A DNA stretch of 64,000 nucleotides from Vitis vinifera (GCF_030704535.1 NC_081820.1:22085001-22149000); one strand, 5' to 3'; positions 1 to 13,310 are shown, counted from the first letter of the stretch. Numbers and translations: made by a program. The notes: a model not told the origin generated them from the sequence alone.

Positions 1-679
1 TGTGGGCAGTCAAAGGCATTGAGTTTATTCAAATTAATGAAGATACAAGGCGTCAACTTAGAGAGACGAGTTTCTAAGGTATCTATTTGATTTAAAGGTT
101 TCACGTCCTCCAATGCCAAGGCATTCCTCTTTATTTATGTAGTGGATGCAGCCAATTTTCTTATGAAAACAAGGTCACTACACAATAGACATCCTCATAC
201 CAAGACATCCCAAATGTTTCTTGAAGAATCAAAAAGCTTTAATAAGGATTCCCCATGAAAAGAATTCATTAAGAGACTTCGTATAATCAAGAGATCAGAA
301 TAGCCTTCAAACAGTTCCGTTGCTGTTCAGGAAGAACTTTCATTGATCTTGAAGGACTATGGAGCTTTGGAAGATACTCACCATGCCAGACGGAGTAAAG
401 AAATTGGTTTTATGGCTCCAGTTTGCTCCTTGTATTTTGAGGAACACCTTCTTGTTTTAATGCCATATTATCAAAGATACGTCTTCACAACTAAGGCTTC
501 GGTGGTCGAATGGCTTATTTTTTTTGGCAAGAGAAGGCCACTTGGAATGTCAGCTCATTGACTGATATGGACGCGCCTGAGGAGATTCGTATATTGGATG
601 ACACTTACAGTTTCATGGCCTACATAGTTCATGAGCTACTTTGTAAATTGGAAGGAATGGTGACAATGGATATTGAATC
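1..679. other. Unrecognised degraded sequence
   Basis: No gene could be recognised. Two short forward open stretches (343-561 and 510-728) overlap in different frames, and their peptides match no family I know. The sequence runs directly into the H+-ATPase fragment at about 680, so it may be the left part of the same mosaic of captured or decayed gene pieces. Confidence 0.35.
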
Positions 680-1165
680 ACAGACTGTCTCAGCAGGGTG
701 CCATCCCCAAGAAGATGACTGCTATTGAAGAGATGGTAGGGTGTTGATAAGGAACATGTGCTCTTGCTCGCTGCAAGAGCTTCCGGGACTAAAAATCATA
801 GATGCCATTGATGCTACCATTGTCGGGATGTTCGCTGACTCGAAAGAGGCCCGAGCTGATATCAGAGAAGTGCCCTTTCTTCCTTTCAGTCCAGGGGACA
901 AGAAGGCTGCTTTGAACAACATTGATGCTGATGGCAAGTGTAAAAAGAGTCTGGGCAGTCCATGACAGTTTGTTGGTCCGTTGCCCCTGTTCGTTTTTCC
1001 AAGGCATGACAGTGCAGAAACCATCCGCAAAGTTCTCAAACTTGGAGTCAATATCAAGATGATTGCTGATGACCAACTTGCCACTATCGAGGAGATGGGT
1101 TGCAGGCTTAGAATGGGAACAAACATGCATTCTTCTGCTTCTTTACTTGGTCAGGACAAGGATGC
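680..1165 (+). pseudogene. Plasma-membrane H+-ATPase (P3A-type) gene fragment, decayed
   Basis: The intact family pumps protons across the plasma membrane. Reading across frames gives pieces typical of plant AHA-type pumps: [18 protein letters not shown] near 680-735, [12 protein letters not shown] near 751-790, [19 protein letters not shown] near 800-855, and [18 protein letters not shown] near 999-1050. The last is followed by a decayed MI(T)GDQLA motif and GMGTNM..SALLGQ-like sequence to about 1,160. The stretch that should hold the phosphorylated Asp (DKTGT) is missing between the first and second pieces. At least two frameshifts are needed and only about 160 of the roughly 950 residues remain. 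The pieces are joined without introns, so either a retrocopy or a transposon-captured fragment would fit. It cannot encode a working pump. Confidence 0.8.
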
Positions 1166-4100
1166 CTCCATAGCTGCACTCCCAGTGGGAGAGACAAGGA
1201 AGGAGATGGATTTAGTACTTCAAAAATGGAAGATTTAGAAGTTCAGATGGACCTCACAGGTGACTTATGGCACATGGTTTCCTTTTTCTTGGACTGTATT
1301 AATCTTTGTCGAGTTGCTACAGTCTATAAGTAGTGGCAAGCTGGTAGTTCTCATGAAGACTTCTGGAGGTGTCTGAATCTTGAAAATCAGAACATGTCTG
1401 AAGAAAATGATTTAATAGCTCGATATGATGGACAACTAATGGATGAAGAGGAACTGAATTTGAGGCGTGCAGAATTTGTATGGCAGGGATTTGTCACTCA
1501 AATAAACGAACTTATCATGTTAAAAGATGGGAAAGTTATGAACGATTGTGAGAGGCCAAGGCTTGATGATAATTGTATGGATGACGATCAGTATGGTTCT
1601 GTTAGATCGATTGGGATAGGGATCAACAGTGATGCTGCGGACTCTGGCAGTAAAGGTACTTTGCGGAGGGAAGCCCTTAATAAGTAACTGAATCCTATGG
1701 TAAAGCATGGCTTACGTCCCGGTACTTTGAAGAGCAGATTGTTTAATATGTTATTGAATAAAAGAAATAACGGTATGAAAGTTCCAGACTTAGCAATGTG
1801 TGTGCAGATTTCTGAATTGAATCTTGATGGTACGATTGAGGAGCCGAAATTTCTAAATATATCCTGCTCTTTGAAGTGACATTACTTTATATGAAAAGAT
1901 TTCTAACTCTTCATATCGTCCATGCATTACTCCTCGCACAAATATAGCTGCAAATTTTCAATCATCAGACACTGATGACTCTGGGAGCATTGACTAAGGA
2001 CAGCAGAAAATACAGCAGTAGCGATAATTCTGACTCTGATTTAGGAACATCCAATTTAAGGAAACTGAATTATATGAACCATTATAAACAGAGAAATGGC
2101 GTGTTGGATATATATGAATTGATAAGGTTTATCCGGGAGAAGTATGGTTGTTAGGATTGAAGGAGGGTGAATATTCGGATTTAAGCATCGAAGAGAAACC
2201 TGTAACTAGAATATTTCTAGAGACTTAACTGAACAGCCTAGGTTTGGATCCGGAGCTGGCAATTTGATGACTCCAAGGATGGGACTGTGGCACTCATAAA
2301 GTTGTGACGAGAGTTTGTTGAATTCAACGAGGGTGGCAAACAAATTGATGCTGATGTTCACAAGCGTATCTCTGGTAGTCACGCTACTGCAGATATGACG
2401 ACTTTGATGGAGGATAGTGAGTTGATTAATAAGAAAACCCTTCACCCAAAATGTTTGGGAAACATCCCTGCTATTGAGATGAGCTGAGCACCTCTCCCAG
2501 AAGTGGTTATGTATCATGCTAAGTTGGCTGCCCGAATTGAATTATTTTAGGATCAGCAAATAAATAAATAGAATAAAGGCTCAATGAAGAAACTGTTCCT
2601 CAAGAGCTTCCAGAAATGCAGATTATCAATGATGCTGTTCGGGACAAAAAGGCTTCATAGATTAATCCAGAATTTGAATACGTTGACGATCATGTTGCTC
2701 TTGTAGTTTGTTTCTTTGAGATGAAGAAGTGCCCTAATTTCAACCTTTGGAAGCATTTGAAGAGAACCAGATTTATCAAGAGATGACATAGGAGGCAGAC
2801 ATGACTAAGTTCTCTGGAACACTTAGAAGTGTAAGTCAGCATTTCAGCCTTGCTGCAATATATGACGCCGACATTGCCAACAATTCCGCCAACCTACAGA
2901 AAATTCCAATGTTTGATTTGAATGCTGATGAAAAACACATTGCTTTTGTGAAGTTCTCAGAGAAGCACTGATTATTCCATCTATTGTACGTGTGTGACAT
3001 GAAGTCCAACGACAGATTTGCTCCTCGAAGATGCCATGATTGAAATGAGGATGATGATGTTTTGGCTAGTGGGAATATTAAATCATTAGTTCTAAAGAAA
3101 TCGACTAGGTAAAAGTTTGATTGATCTTGCTATGTTCGAGACAACTTCCAGTGCTAACAGTATGTATCAGGTTGAACCTTTCTTCCCAGAGTCCATTGGG
3201 TTGGTGGATTTTGAAGACGATTTTACTACTTATAGTAAGTCGAAGCAAGTCAAATCCAGCAGTAGTGATGTTGGGACACAATGCAAATCAATTAGTTCCT
3301 TGAATTTAAACAGCAAAGCTGCAATCAAATATCCACTCTTCCTAATCCTTTACCAGCACCAAGCAGTTAATGGAATGACCAGAACGCAAAAGATAACCCT
3401 CTCCCAGGAAATGCAAGTCTCAAGAAATGAGGAACTGCCGACAGAATTGGGTAAGAATCGGGGCTTGCCACTGCCAGTAACTCTAATGATGCTGCTGATT
3501 CTGGATTCAGGTTAAAAGATTTAAATTTGAGAGTAAACATACTGTTACTCAGTTCAACAGAACATATCAACAAGCTTGCTTAGTTCAACGGAACATACCA
3601 GCAGAGGTGGCAGGTCCGGGTATCAGATGGAATGGGGTAACTTGGCAATGAGAACAGGTGAAGAATCTACAAATTGCCCAAATGTTTCCAAGATTACTCA
3701 CAGATGCGTTCCAGATTCTCAAGGATCCCTTCAACACTATCGAGCTTGTCAAGAAGTAGGAGGGACTGCAGTAGCTTCAAACCTTTGCACATAATGAACA
3801 CCTGCAATTTGTCAGAATTGAGATGACTCCCTAGAACTTGCAAAATTTATACTCTCAAATGCAGTAGGAACAGAAAGTTGTACCCTCAGATCTGAAATTG
3901 AACCTCAAAGATCGAAACAGGTGATGATGTCCGAACACGACTCAAAAAAAAAATAAAGCAAGGAAGTTAAAGAATTCTAATACAAAATTACAGCTGGAGA
4001 ATTCTGATTTGCAAGTCTTGTTCTGAGGTAGAAGAAATAAAGAAACTGAACCATAGTTTGAGACACGGAAAATGGAGTTTTGTCAAAAAAATTGGACAAC

Positions 4101-4470
4101 TTCAAGCAGATCAATGTGTCGACATGAAAAGACTTAGACAACTCTCCGCACCATAAACTTGAGGAGGAAGTCAGGCTGCTAACAGATGAATATGAAGGTA
4201 CAGAAAGGCTCGAGGAAAAGGAAATCGCCTTCATTTTCGACCAGAACCTATGATCACCCTCCAAAGCTGAAACCAATTGGAGAATTAATGCCAAAACTCT
4301 TGGAAGTAATTACGAATGTAGGGGATTTCAAGGAATCAGAAAAGACCTGGGGAATGCAGTGATATAAGGTACTTGAATGCATGCAAGAGAGTAAAAAAGG
4401 AAAATAACAGCAGCACCTGCAATCACCAACAATGCACCCGACCTCACTCCAACATGGCCACTTTGCCATA
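1166..4470 (+). pseudogene. Decayed coding-like sequence of unknown origin
   Basis: Many short forward open stretches have coding-like, acidic and polar composition, separated by stops and frameshifts. Examples are 1,394-1,687 (97 residues, rich in Asp/Glu), 1,697-1,879 and 3,117-3,515. Peptides around 4,020-4,260 are Lys/Glu-rich and look like coiled coil, with a run such as HKLEEEVRLLTDEYEGTERL. The same polarity is kept throughout, which suggests one long decayed gene or retrocopy. I do not recognise the parent. No introns are obvious. Confidence 0.4.
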
Positions 4471-4579
4471 TATCATACCCCTACTGATGTTCCTTCTCCT
4501 TTATTTTGCGATCTTATACATCTTAAATCTAGATTTCAAAACCTTTTTTCATCAAAATAACTTTGGCTTTCTTTAAAGT

Positions 4580-6119
4580 TCCTTAGGAGCTTCTAGGTAT
4601 AAATTCCAAATTCTAACACAATCTTTTGATGCCATTTTCCTTCCGGCATAGGTTTTCACTATTTTCTTTGATTTTCAACCATTTTCTTGATTTTCTCGAT
4701 TTTCTCAAGCATGAACAAACTCCATAATTCCAAGTCATGGAATTTATGGAATCAACTCATGCGAAATTAATTAGGGCTTTGGTGGGGGTCCGACATTCAT
4801 GATACCTTCTCCAATATTGTTTGCTTGATACGTTGATTTTTTTATTCTTCTTGATGAAATACTTGAATTCGCTTTATATTTATTGTTGAGATATCCTTGT
4901 TTCCCATAGACGTGTGGATGCTCGCTAAATCAGGTACGCTCTTCCCACCCTACAACTCTGAAATTCTATGAATGTGTACATTATCATGAGCCATGACCAT
5001 GTTTGATGCCACATTTGGTTGTGTTGATGCTTGTTTGATCATCTTTGATAAAATACATGTAATGTGTCATATTTCCAAACTAATCTCCTATGTTTTATGA
5101 TAGCGCTTGAGAAGCCGTTCAGGTACGCACTTCGACTCTCTCTTATGGTTGGTTTTCTTATTAGGCATGCAATATTTGAAATCACCTAGCCTACTTAGGT
5201 ATCCATGATCAACCATTTAATTGTCACGCTTCCCTTAACTTAGTCAGTAGAGACCTCTTTAGGGCTTAGAGGGGTGCTACCTCCTAGAGGTACCTTCCCA
5301 ATAAGTAACCTGATCCCTGGACCTAGACTCGGGTTTCTCAAAGACATGCTTTTTCCAAAACTATGGAGTCACTTTTTAGGGTTTTTCTTTCTTGTTTTAT
5401 TTTCCCTTTAAAATAAAAATAAAATAGGTGGCGACTCCAACTTTTCCAAAACTAAATAATTTTTCACAAATAAAAAGCGAGTCTCGCCGATCGAGTGGGG
5501 ACGCACTTGAAAAATGCGGGTCCATAGTTATGCACACGATTGCTCTGAATTTGTTCGCTAACCTTTGTTTCCCATGAAATAAATGAGCTCATCACTTAGG
5601 TACGTCTTTTGTTTCTCTTGTTCATTCAGTTATTTTTGTTTTGAGTGACATATTTCATGTTCATTATTATGCACTAACCCTATCTCTTGATAGCACATTG
5701 TGGCTTATCTCCCAAGTGCGCATCCACTCCTTTTCTGGTCTTTCTATATGCATGTCTCGATTCTTATGTGTGCATGATCATTCAGGATATCCATTGATTT
5801 ACTCATCAATTGTCACATCAGCTTCATTTTATTAGTAGAGACCCGTTTTTAGGGACTTAGAAGGGTGCTACGGTTTTTACCGTACCTTCCTGATAAGTAA
5901 CCTGACCCTCGAACCCGATCCGGTTTTTCGTAGATCACCTTTTCCAAAATAAGGAGTCACACTTAGGGTTTTCTTTCTTATTTTGTTTACCCTTTAAAAA
6001 TAAAACAAAAATAAGTGGCGACTCCAAGTCAGTTTTCTTAATCAAATAAAATCATTTTTCAAAATAAAAATCGAGCTCGCCATCGAGTGGGAAACGCATG
6101 AGCCGAAATGCGGGGTCCA
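4580..6119 (+). repeat. 5' LTR (chimeric, left border uncertain) of Ogre/Tat-like element
   Basis: Positions 5,530-6,119 match 17,418-18,008 at roughly 98 percent by eye and end in the same GCGGGGTCCA. The primer site follows directly. Upstream, 4,776-4,800 shares GGGCTTTGGTGGGGG and CCGACAT with the 3' LTR at 17,319-17,341. Between these, 5,245-5,524 is a second, diverged LTR end of the same family that finishes in GCGGGTCCA. The first half of the 3' LTR (15,663 to about 17,250) is not found here, so this LTR is rearranged or recombined. The left limit is a guess. Confidence 0.6.
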
Positions 6120-6124
6120 CAAAA

Positions 6125-6142
6125 TGGCGACTCCACTGGGGA
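6125..6142 (+). promoter_or_regulatory. Primer binding site of the LTR element
   Basis: TGGCGACTCCACTGGGGA starts five bases after the LTR end. This form of primer site is characteristic of Ogre/Tat-lineage Ty3/gypsy elements, which prime on the 3' end of a host tRNA (usually given as tRNA-Arg). The sequence and its position are seen directly. The tRNA assignment rests on the known lineage pattern. Confidence 0.75.
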
Positions 6143-8006
6143 TTTTTTTTTAGAGGGTCAAGCTTGAACTTAGAGTGAAGCAAACGTGGCATTTGATTGG
6201 ACGATCAGTGGATGCTCATCTCTTGATTGTACATTGTGGATTTCTTGATGCATGCTTAGATGTCGTATTCATTTGAGATTTTGACATGCTGGATTATTGA
6301 TGATTGATCTTATTGCATTGCTTAGCGTATTGATTCTGATTTTGGCATGATTGTTCTGATCACTTCACATGCATACACTCGCCATTGTATATCACTCAGC
6401 TTGACATGTTGATTATCTGACTTGTATACTATTTTGATCGTCTTTGAGCATGATGTTTGTATCACTATTCGTCTTGATTGTCGTATTCTCGCTTATCTTG
6501 TGTGTACATGAGTGATATATCCTGCTCTGCCTGACTGTATGATGCATGACTGCCCTCCCTCTGCATGATTGCATGCCGCTTGTCTATGTGGGTCTCACTT
6601 CTATCCCCTTACTTCCAAATCTCTTGGTCTCGGTCATTCCTTTCATCTCAGTTCTCACTATTGCAAGTGTGAGACCTTCTGTGTGCTTGCTCTCTGACCG
6701 AGCCAGAGATTAGGAGTAGGGTCTAGCGACGGGCTATATCGATGCACGAGAGCATTCTGGAGGAGAGCGACACTTTGATGTCGATTGGAGTCCGATCATT
6801 GAAGACTTGTATAGCCTAGAGCTAGATTTCAGGATATTTGTGTAGCCAGTATGTTTCCTTTCTCGTTTTAGCTTCTTAGGGTTATCGGATGCACCCACAC
6901 CATCACTGTGCACTCTAGTTGGCTATTGAGCATTGAGAGTTTGAGAGGTTTCACCATAGGAACCCCCCTGGGATGTCGAGGTAGTGCATGTGTGGAGGTG
7001 ATGACCACCTTGCATGGAAGCGCCCCGTCTCTTTGGAGGCGTGCAGAGGGTTGCGTACCGCCGGAGGGTACGATCGCTTCTGCTAGGGATATTTTAAAGT
7101 CCACTCTCATCCATCTAGAACCACCTTGACCTTGTAGGTTGAGCCATAGATCCTTCGATTAGGACTCCCTCCCTACACGTGGGTGCATCTGAGGGCCTTC
7201 CGAGCCTCTTTAGTCACAGTTTAGATTTGACGCTCCCTCTTTTTAGTCTCCAGTTGAGAGTGCTCGAAGATCAGTATGAGTCTGAGTATCAGTTGGATCA
7301 CCTTTCGTCTTGTCGCCTTAGTTTGTGTTTTTCACTCGATGGGTTTATCATGCTTTCTCCCTAGGCTTTCGTCTTTCTTTCTTGGTTCGACACATCCATT
7401 CGCTTTGTTAACACTCACTCGATACTTTGGGATATGTTCATTGATCATCTTTTTACACTACACACCTATCACGGGCTCGGTACCTCATTCTTTGTTTGAT
7501 CCTTAGTTCGATTTTCGACTCGATGCTCATATTTTCATTATAGAAAGGTGAAAGGCACATTTTCATATTCACATTTTTTTTCAGAGAGTTGTCTTGATCA
7601 CCTTACCATTTTTTTCTCTTATGAAGTTCGAGTCAAAAGTTGAGTTAAAGATATATGTTTATTAATGGAGTACCGATCTCGTGAGAGTGTGTTTTTCGCA
7701 CCTCTTTTATCTCAGATTATTGATGGAGATTCTTTGGTCACATTTGTAGCCATCTCGCAGTGGATATCTTTGTGACTCTAGAGTTTTCGTCATGTATCCA
7801 AATTTCTGATTGCCACCTCAGGACCATGTGCTTGTATGTTGTATTGTCGTCTTTTAGAGTTTTATTGCGTGTCCTTCATCCGTTTTGTTTGCATTGTAGG
7901 GAGTCAGTTTAGGAGTCGGTTGAGTCTGGAGTCACATTCCTGGAGGAGAGTTCGAGGACGATTGATCAGAGCAGATTCATATCCGAGTTCAGATAGTTCA
8001 GTTGAG
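6143..8006 (+). other. 5' untranslated leader of the LTR element
   Basis: About 1.9 kb lies between the primer site and gag, with no long open frame. It is rich in TGAT/CATG-type words, and a T-rich section is seen at 7,180-7,900. Long leaders are usual in Ogre/Tat elements. Nothing else was recognised. Confidence 0.5.
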
Positions 8007-9485
8007 ATGTCAGACGAGCTAGCTTCCACACTTGCTTTCATTCAGGAGTTCATGGCCGGAGTCAGTAAACGCTTGGATCAGTTAGAGAGTTCTCGCCAGG
8101 ATCCTTATTCGGCTGGCATTGTCACTGACGAGACGATTCCTCATGCATCTCAGACAGCACAGACTCGTCCACCTGGGGTTTCGCTTGGTACTCCATTCCA
8201 TCTGGTAGATCATTATGAGACCATTCCACCACCTACTGTCATAGTGCCGCCTCCCATGGTTCCTACTATTGGGGATACTCGATTGGCCGAGCAGGAGGCC
8301 AAGGTTGAGAGGCTCGAGTCCATGATGAGATAGATCAGATTGCAGGACGGAGGTTTGACTTAGGATGACAGAGATGGCATACCGGCGGCTAGCTTGCCCG
8401 CCAAGTTCCGCATGCCAGACATTGAGCGCTATAGTGGGATTGGTTGTCCCAAGATCCATTTGAGACTATACAGCACAATCATGAGAGCACATGGGATAGA
8501 TGATGCGCAGTTGGTGGCCCTCTTCCCTATGTCACTTAGTGGAGCAGCTCAGAGGTGGTTTGCTTCGGTTGAGCCTTCGAGACTTCGCACCTGGGAGGAC
8601 GTGGCTCGTGAGTTCCTGACTCAGTTCGCTTTCAGCGCCGATATTGATGTATCCAGACGAGAGTTGGAGGCCACTAGACAGAGGCCAGAGGAGTCTATTT
8701 CTTCCTTTGTCACTCGTTGGAGGGCAAAAGTGGCTGGTATGATAGACCGGCCTAAGGAGCAGGATCAGATTGATATGGTTCTTCGGAACCTACAGCCGAG
8801 GTTCGCCAGGCGTCTTGTGGGTATCCCGTTTCAAGATCTCAGGAGTTTGGTTCATGCTACTTTCAGTGTAGAGGAGGCTATGGCTCGAGGATTATGGACA
8901 AATACTACTCCTTCCCCTGACAGTAAGGGGAAGAAACTGATTGGACCATTGACCAGATCTGGAGAGATTGGTGCTATTAGCTATCAGCACCAGAGGCTCG
9001 CGCATCACTCAGCTTATAGGCCTCCTACAGTCAGAGCTCCTTTCTCTCTTCCACAGTATCAGTATCAGCTGGATTATGCTCAGGAGCCTTACATTGCTCA
9101 GACTAGCATGCAGTCGTGACCACCACATCCGAGAGCCGCTACTCACCCACCGCCTAGACCGTATGCACAGAGGCCCCCGAGACAGTTCACTCCCTTGGGC
9201 ATGACCTTGACTAGAGCTTTTGAGAAGCTCAGAGACGCTGGAGTGATTGCTCCTTTGGCGCCGAGGCCTTTGCCCCATCCTATTCCTCCTCATTTCCGTT
9301 CACATGAGCACTGCTTGTATCATCAGATTCCGGGGCACGATACTGAGCGTTGCTCAGCACTCCATCATGCGATACAGGATTTGATCGATTCAGGGGTGGT
9401 TGACTTGGCTAGGCCAAGTGTGACCACCAATCCCCTGCCTCCACATTCTACACAAGCAGTTCCTCCTCCTCCTGGTCTTCAGTAG
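8007..9485 (+). pseudogene. gag: gag polyprotein of Ogre/Tat-like retrotransposon, three nonsense codons
   Basis: Gag would form the particle that packages element RNA. One frame runs from the ATG at 8,007 (MSDELASTLAFIQEF) to the stop at 9,483-9,485, 492 codons. It is interrupted by TAG at 8,331-8,333, TAG at 8,361-8,363 and TGA at 9,117-9,119. The core from about 8,394 to 8,900 is a retrotransposon gag domain, with a central SGAAQRWFASVEPSRLRTWE and a following REFLTQF. The C-terminal part has an Ogre-like Cys/His knuckle, HCLYHQIPGHDTERC, followed by ALHHAIQDLIDSG. Each stop can arise from CAG or CGA by a single C-to-T change, which fits decay under cytosine methylation. No protease, reverse transcriptase, RNase H or integrase frame follows, so the element depends on others. 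Confidence 0.85.
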
Positions 9486-11799
9486 ATTGGTTTGGATATT
9501 GAGGGTACTGATGGCATATGGTGTTCTGGGACCTTCCAGGATGAGGACTTGGGTCAGTCGGCATAGGTACATCGCTTGGCAGTAGTTCAGCTCAGAGCAC
9601 TCTTCGTCTTGATTATGGTCGTCATCAGACTCGTTTCCCTTTTGTTGAGTCCAGTTTTTAGTTTGTCAAAGTTGTTTTTATTTTGTTGAGTCCGATTTTG
9701 GTTTAGTGTCTTTGTTTACAGTTCATGTCGAGAGTCCAATCATGGTAGTCCTTTGTTGTTTCATACATGATGTACTCGTTGGTTCATTTAGTGATATGAT
9801 ATTTTATCTGAGTACGTGACATTTTTCTCGTGAGTGTGTTTTACATATCTTGTGTTGATGTGTGTTATGCTTTCGATATGAGACGTCTTTTCACTTATAT
9901 ATCATGATCACTTTGACCTGACCTATCATGGAGGATATTGAGCCTATTGACCTAGGATTAGGAGATCGACCTAGGAAGTTCAAGACTGTGACCCAATGCA
10001 CCTTCCGTTTAGAGCAGTACCATATCCATATCCATACCTTGACTCTATGGACTTGGCGACCTACCCATTTTGAGCCCGACATGACACACCCCTTGGTACC
10101 ATTACACGACTTTACTACCCTTGTTCGCCTTATCATGCTACAGTACCATTGTCTTTCCTTTCCATCATTTCCTTGATCTGACTAGGTAGAGTCCGAGATG
10201 GTTAGACCCGAGGTGAGCTTTACACGATGATAGACGGATCATGATGAGAGAGGCTTGATTGCTTAACGATGTTGTTGAGATAGAGAGGTTATCATAGAGC
10301 ATCCAGATTTGAGCCATTGCACATGACTTCAGAGAGTCGGTATGATCAGAGGGTGATTTTATGAGATGATGGTGAGTGACTTATGATGATGGAGTGAGTT
10401 GATTTTCAGAGGACATTGATGGTTATCATAGAGCATCGATGGGAGCTTTCGCACGATTTCAGAGGAGTCGCCATGACTATGTTGGATGGATGCCAGTCTT
10501 TAGTATTGGCCATGTGAGATCTCGAAAGCACGATGTTCGAGGTTTTGGTCAAAGGATGGGTGGCCATCATTTCATGAGCCTATTTACTTTATCACCCTCA
10601 CATATAGAGTTACCCGTTGCTAGCCCTTTGAGCCTCACACTAGCACGTAGCCTTTTCTTTCATCACCTCATTTACCTATTACGCCACGTTAGGGACCCTG
10701 TAGTACTTGCATGCTATGTTTGGATACGTCATGAGTTCCAGACCTGACATACATATTCAAGCCTTATTCTTCACTCTTCATTGTGATATTTTCCACTTGG
10801 ACATCATTTCATCACTATTTTCCGATATCATATATCACCACTTGTGATATTCGTTCTCTGTCTTTTCTTTCATCATTGCTTACTCGACATTATCCGTGTT
10901 TCACCTTGAGTGGTGGTTTTTCACACGTCACTGCATGGAGGATTGTCACGTTCCTTCCCCGTTCGCCTTATGGGCAGTGGTCCAGGGATCTTATTTGAGA
11001 GGTTGTCTTGTTAGTGAGGATTCATGTTACATCAGTACATGGGGAGAGTTTATTCATTTGGCTATCTATTTCATGGGAGATCATTCATTATTGATCAGAG
11101 TATGGGCAAAAAAAAAAAAAAAAATAGCGCATTGTTCATTTTCTTATTTGAGCACATGTATGAATGTGCTAGTTTGCTTCATTGAGTTCATCTGTCAGAG
11201 AGAGTTTGTATGAGAGCTTCTTTCTGAGATTCTATCTTGGTATATTTCGGGTGAGAGTGAGTTGCCCATTCGATTTTTGTGAGAGAGACGAGCGACTTTT
11301 CTTTAGTATCTCTGGATCCTTGTTCTATCCATCATTCCATCTATTTCGGATGTGACTACTTTCTATGCTTTGATGCAGGTTGACCATTACTCATTTTTCT
11401 ATCTCTTTGTTTTTTTGTATCTTTGTCTTGTTCCTCCATTCCACCCTACCTCATCTGATTTCTTTCTTTTCTCATCCTGCTTGATGTTTGACTTGGGTTC
11501 AGCATCCACACTTAATTCTTGCTTATTCGATATGTTCATTCCTTTATCATCACTTTTCGTGTGGAGACCCCTAGGTCCGGGACTCATGACGTTTTCTACG
11601 CATTGCATCTCATGCATGAGGGGTAGGGAGATTATATCATTGGGATATTTGAGCCTAGTTTCCTTTCGTTTCTTTTACCCTATTACCTTAGCCTACATTA
11701 CGTCCCGTGTCTGGAGACCACCCTGAGGCTATGACTTCACATGTTGTGCTTGATAGCTCACACATGGGCAATACTCGAGATTAGTCGGAGATTATTTCT
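9486..11799 (+). other. Non-coding interior of the LTR element (no pol)
   Basis: This is where pol would be expected, but only short unrelated open stretches are present, and none shows protease, reverse transcriptase or integrase motifs. The sequence is pyrimidine-rich with frequent TCAT/CATTT words, and a poly(A) run occurs at 11,109-11,123. It is treated as the non-coding body of a gag-only element. Confidence 0.6.
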
Positions 11800-13220
11800 C
11801 AGAGCATGATGGATGGGAAGTTGAGATGATGATTTACACTGGGGCATACCCCTCTTATCAGCGATGGATTTTCAGAGGTGATGTGATCTACACTGGGGCA
11901 TACCCCACTCATCGATGACAATTTCTTTCGGGATGATGTTTTGCATTGAGGCATAGTCGGTTTGCTTCTTTCACATTGGATTATGATGGATCAGGAGTTG
12001 TTGGATGACCCTACACTGGGGCATAGCCATTTCAGAGAGAGCTTTTATTGGAGATACAGTCACTCTACTCGATGCTCTGCATTGGGACACGTTCCACTCA
12101 TTGATAGTTGATTTTTGAGATGACGATTTATTTGAGGCGTAGCCCTCTCATTGGTGATGGACTTTGATTGTTCATTAGAGCATAGTCACTTCAGTTGGTT
12201 TATACTAGGGCATAGCCGGCATGGAGAGTATTTTTCATGGGAGCATAGCCACCTTATTGGATCCTTTACACTGGGGCATATCCATTTTCTGGAGGGAGAT
12301 CCGTTTGGTCCTTTACATTGGAGCGCCTGACGAGTGATATGGAGATCATTGGATTATTTCATGTTGTCCTCATTGCATACTGGGGCATAGCCACTTAGTC
12401 GGATGTTGTGATATCGAGATTTGACTTTCCGTTCATGATTATTACTTCTGATGGATTACGGAGTTATCGACACCTCGGGTTTAGTCTTCTCGGCATACTT
12501 GGACGATCCCGGATATCTCCCTACCTTTCATTTCATACTTAGACATTTCATCCTTGATACTTTCATACTTTCTATCTTACCAGGGCCTGATCATCACCTT
12601 CTTTTATCCTACACATCCCACCGTGACATGACCTCACCCTTTTCTCGATTAGGAGAAGATGTAGATCAGTCCTCAATCACCTTGGTTATGTTTTCATGCA
12701 TTCTTTTGGACTTTAGGTTCAACATCTTCCATGATAGCAGGGCCTGACAGATTGTTGACTTATCAGTGACGATGCTTTCATTTTGATAGTTGGCATGTTG
12801 AGTGTTGATTTGCTTGCTCTTTTCATTTTGAGCACTAGTCATCATTATTGTTGTTATTCATCAGTTAGTTTTGTTTTGTCGGCATGATGTCACGATACAT
12901 GGTCCTGTTTGGCATTACTTATTCGAGGTTGGACATTTTCGTTACATGATGGATGAGCATATCTCAGAGTATAGTAGTTTTAAGGCATTTTGCATCTCTG
13001 TCTGTTCGTCATCACATACTAGGGCATACCCCCTCTCCGAGAGCATTGGACCTTCCACAGGTTTCATTCACTTTTTGATCTAGTTGTTGACTCCCTTGAG
13101 TTGCATACTGGGGCATACCCTCCTTCTCCGAGATCATCGGACCTTTCACAGGCTTTATTATCTTTCGACCTAGTTGTCAATCCTCATGTGTTGTCATACT
13201 GGGGCATATCCCCTCCAGTC
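11800..13220 (+). repeat. Degenerate tandem array around a CACTGGGGCATA(C/G)CC core
   Basis: The core CACTGGGGCATACCCC and decayed versions of it recur at about 11,838, 11,891, 12,014, 12,083, 12,206, 12,238, 12,269, 12,376, 13,018, 13,106 and 13,196. Spacing is irregular, about 30-105 bp in the main clusters. It is older and more scrambled than the 47-bp array that follows. Confidence 0.7.
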
Positions 13221-13310
13221 GGGTTTGCTTGCATCATTATCTGAGTCATCCTTTGGTTGTGGGTCACTTGATCAGGTCATTCATCATCTTGTCAGTTCAG
13301 TTAGAGTTTG

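Noticed and set aside
5641..5835. 64-residue open frame repeated at 17,530-17,724
   Set aside because: It is repeated because it lies in both LTRs, and has no retroviral or host domain.
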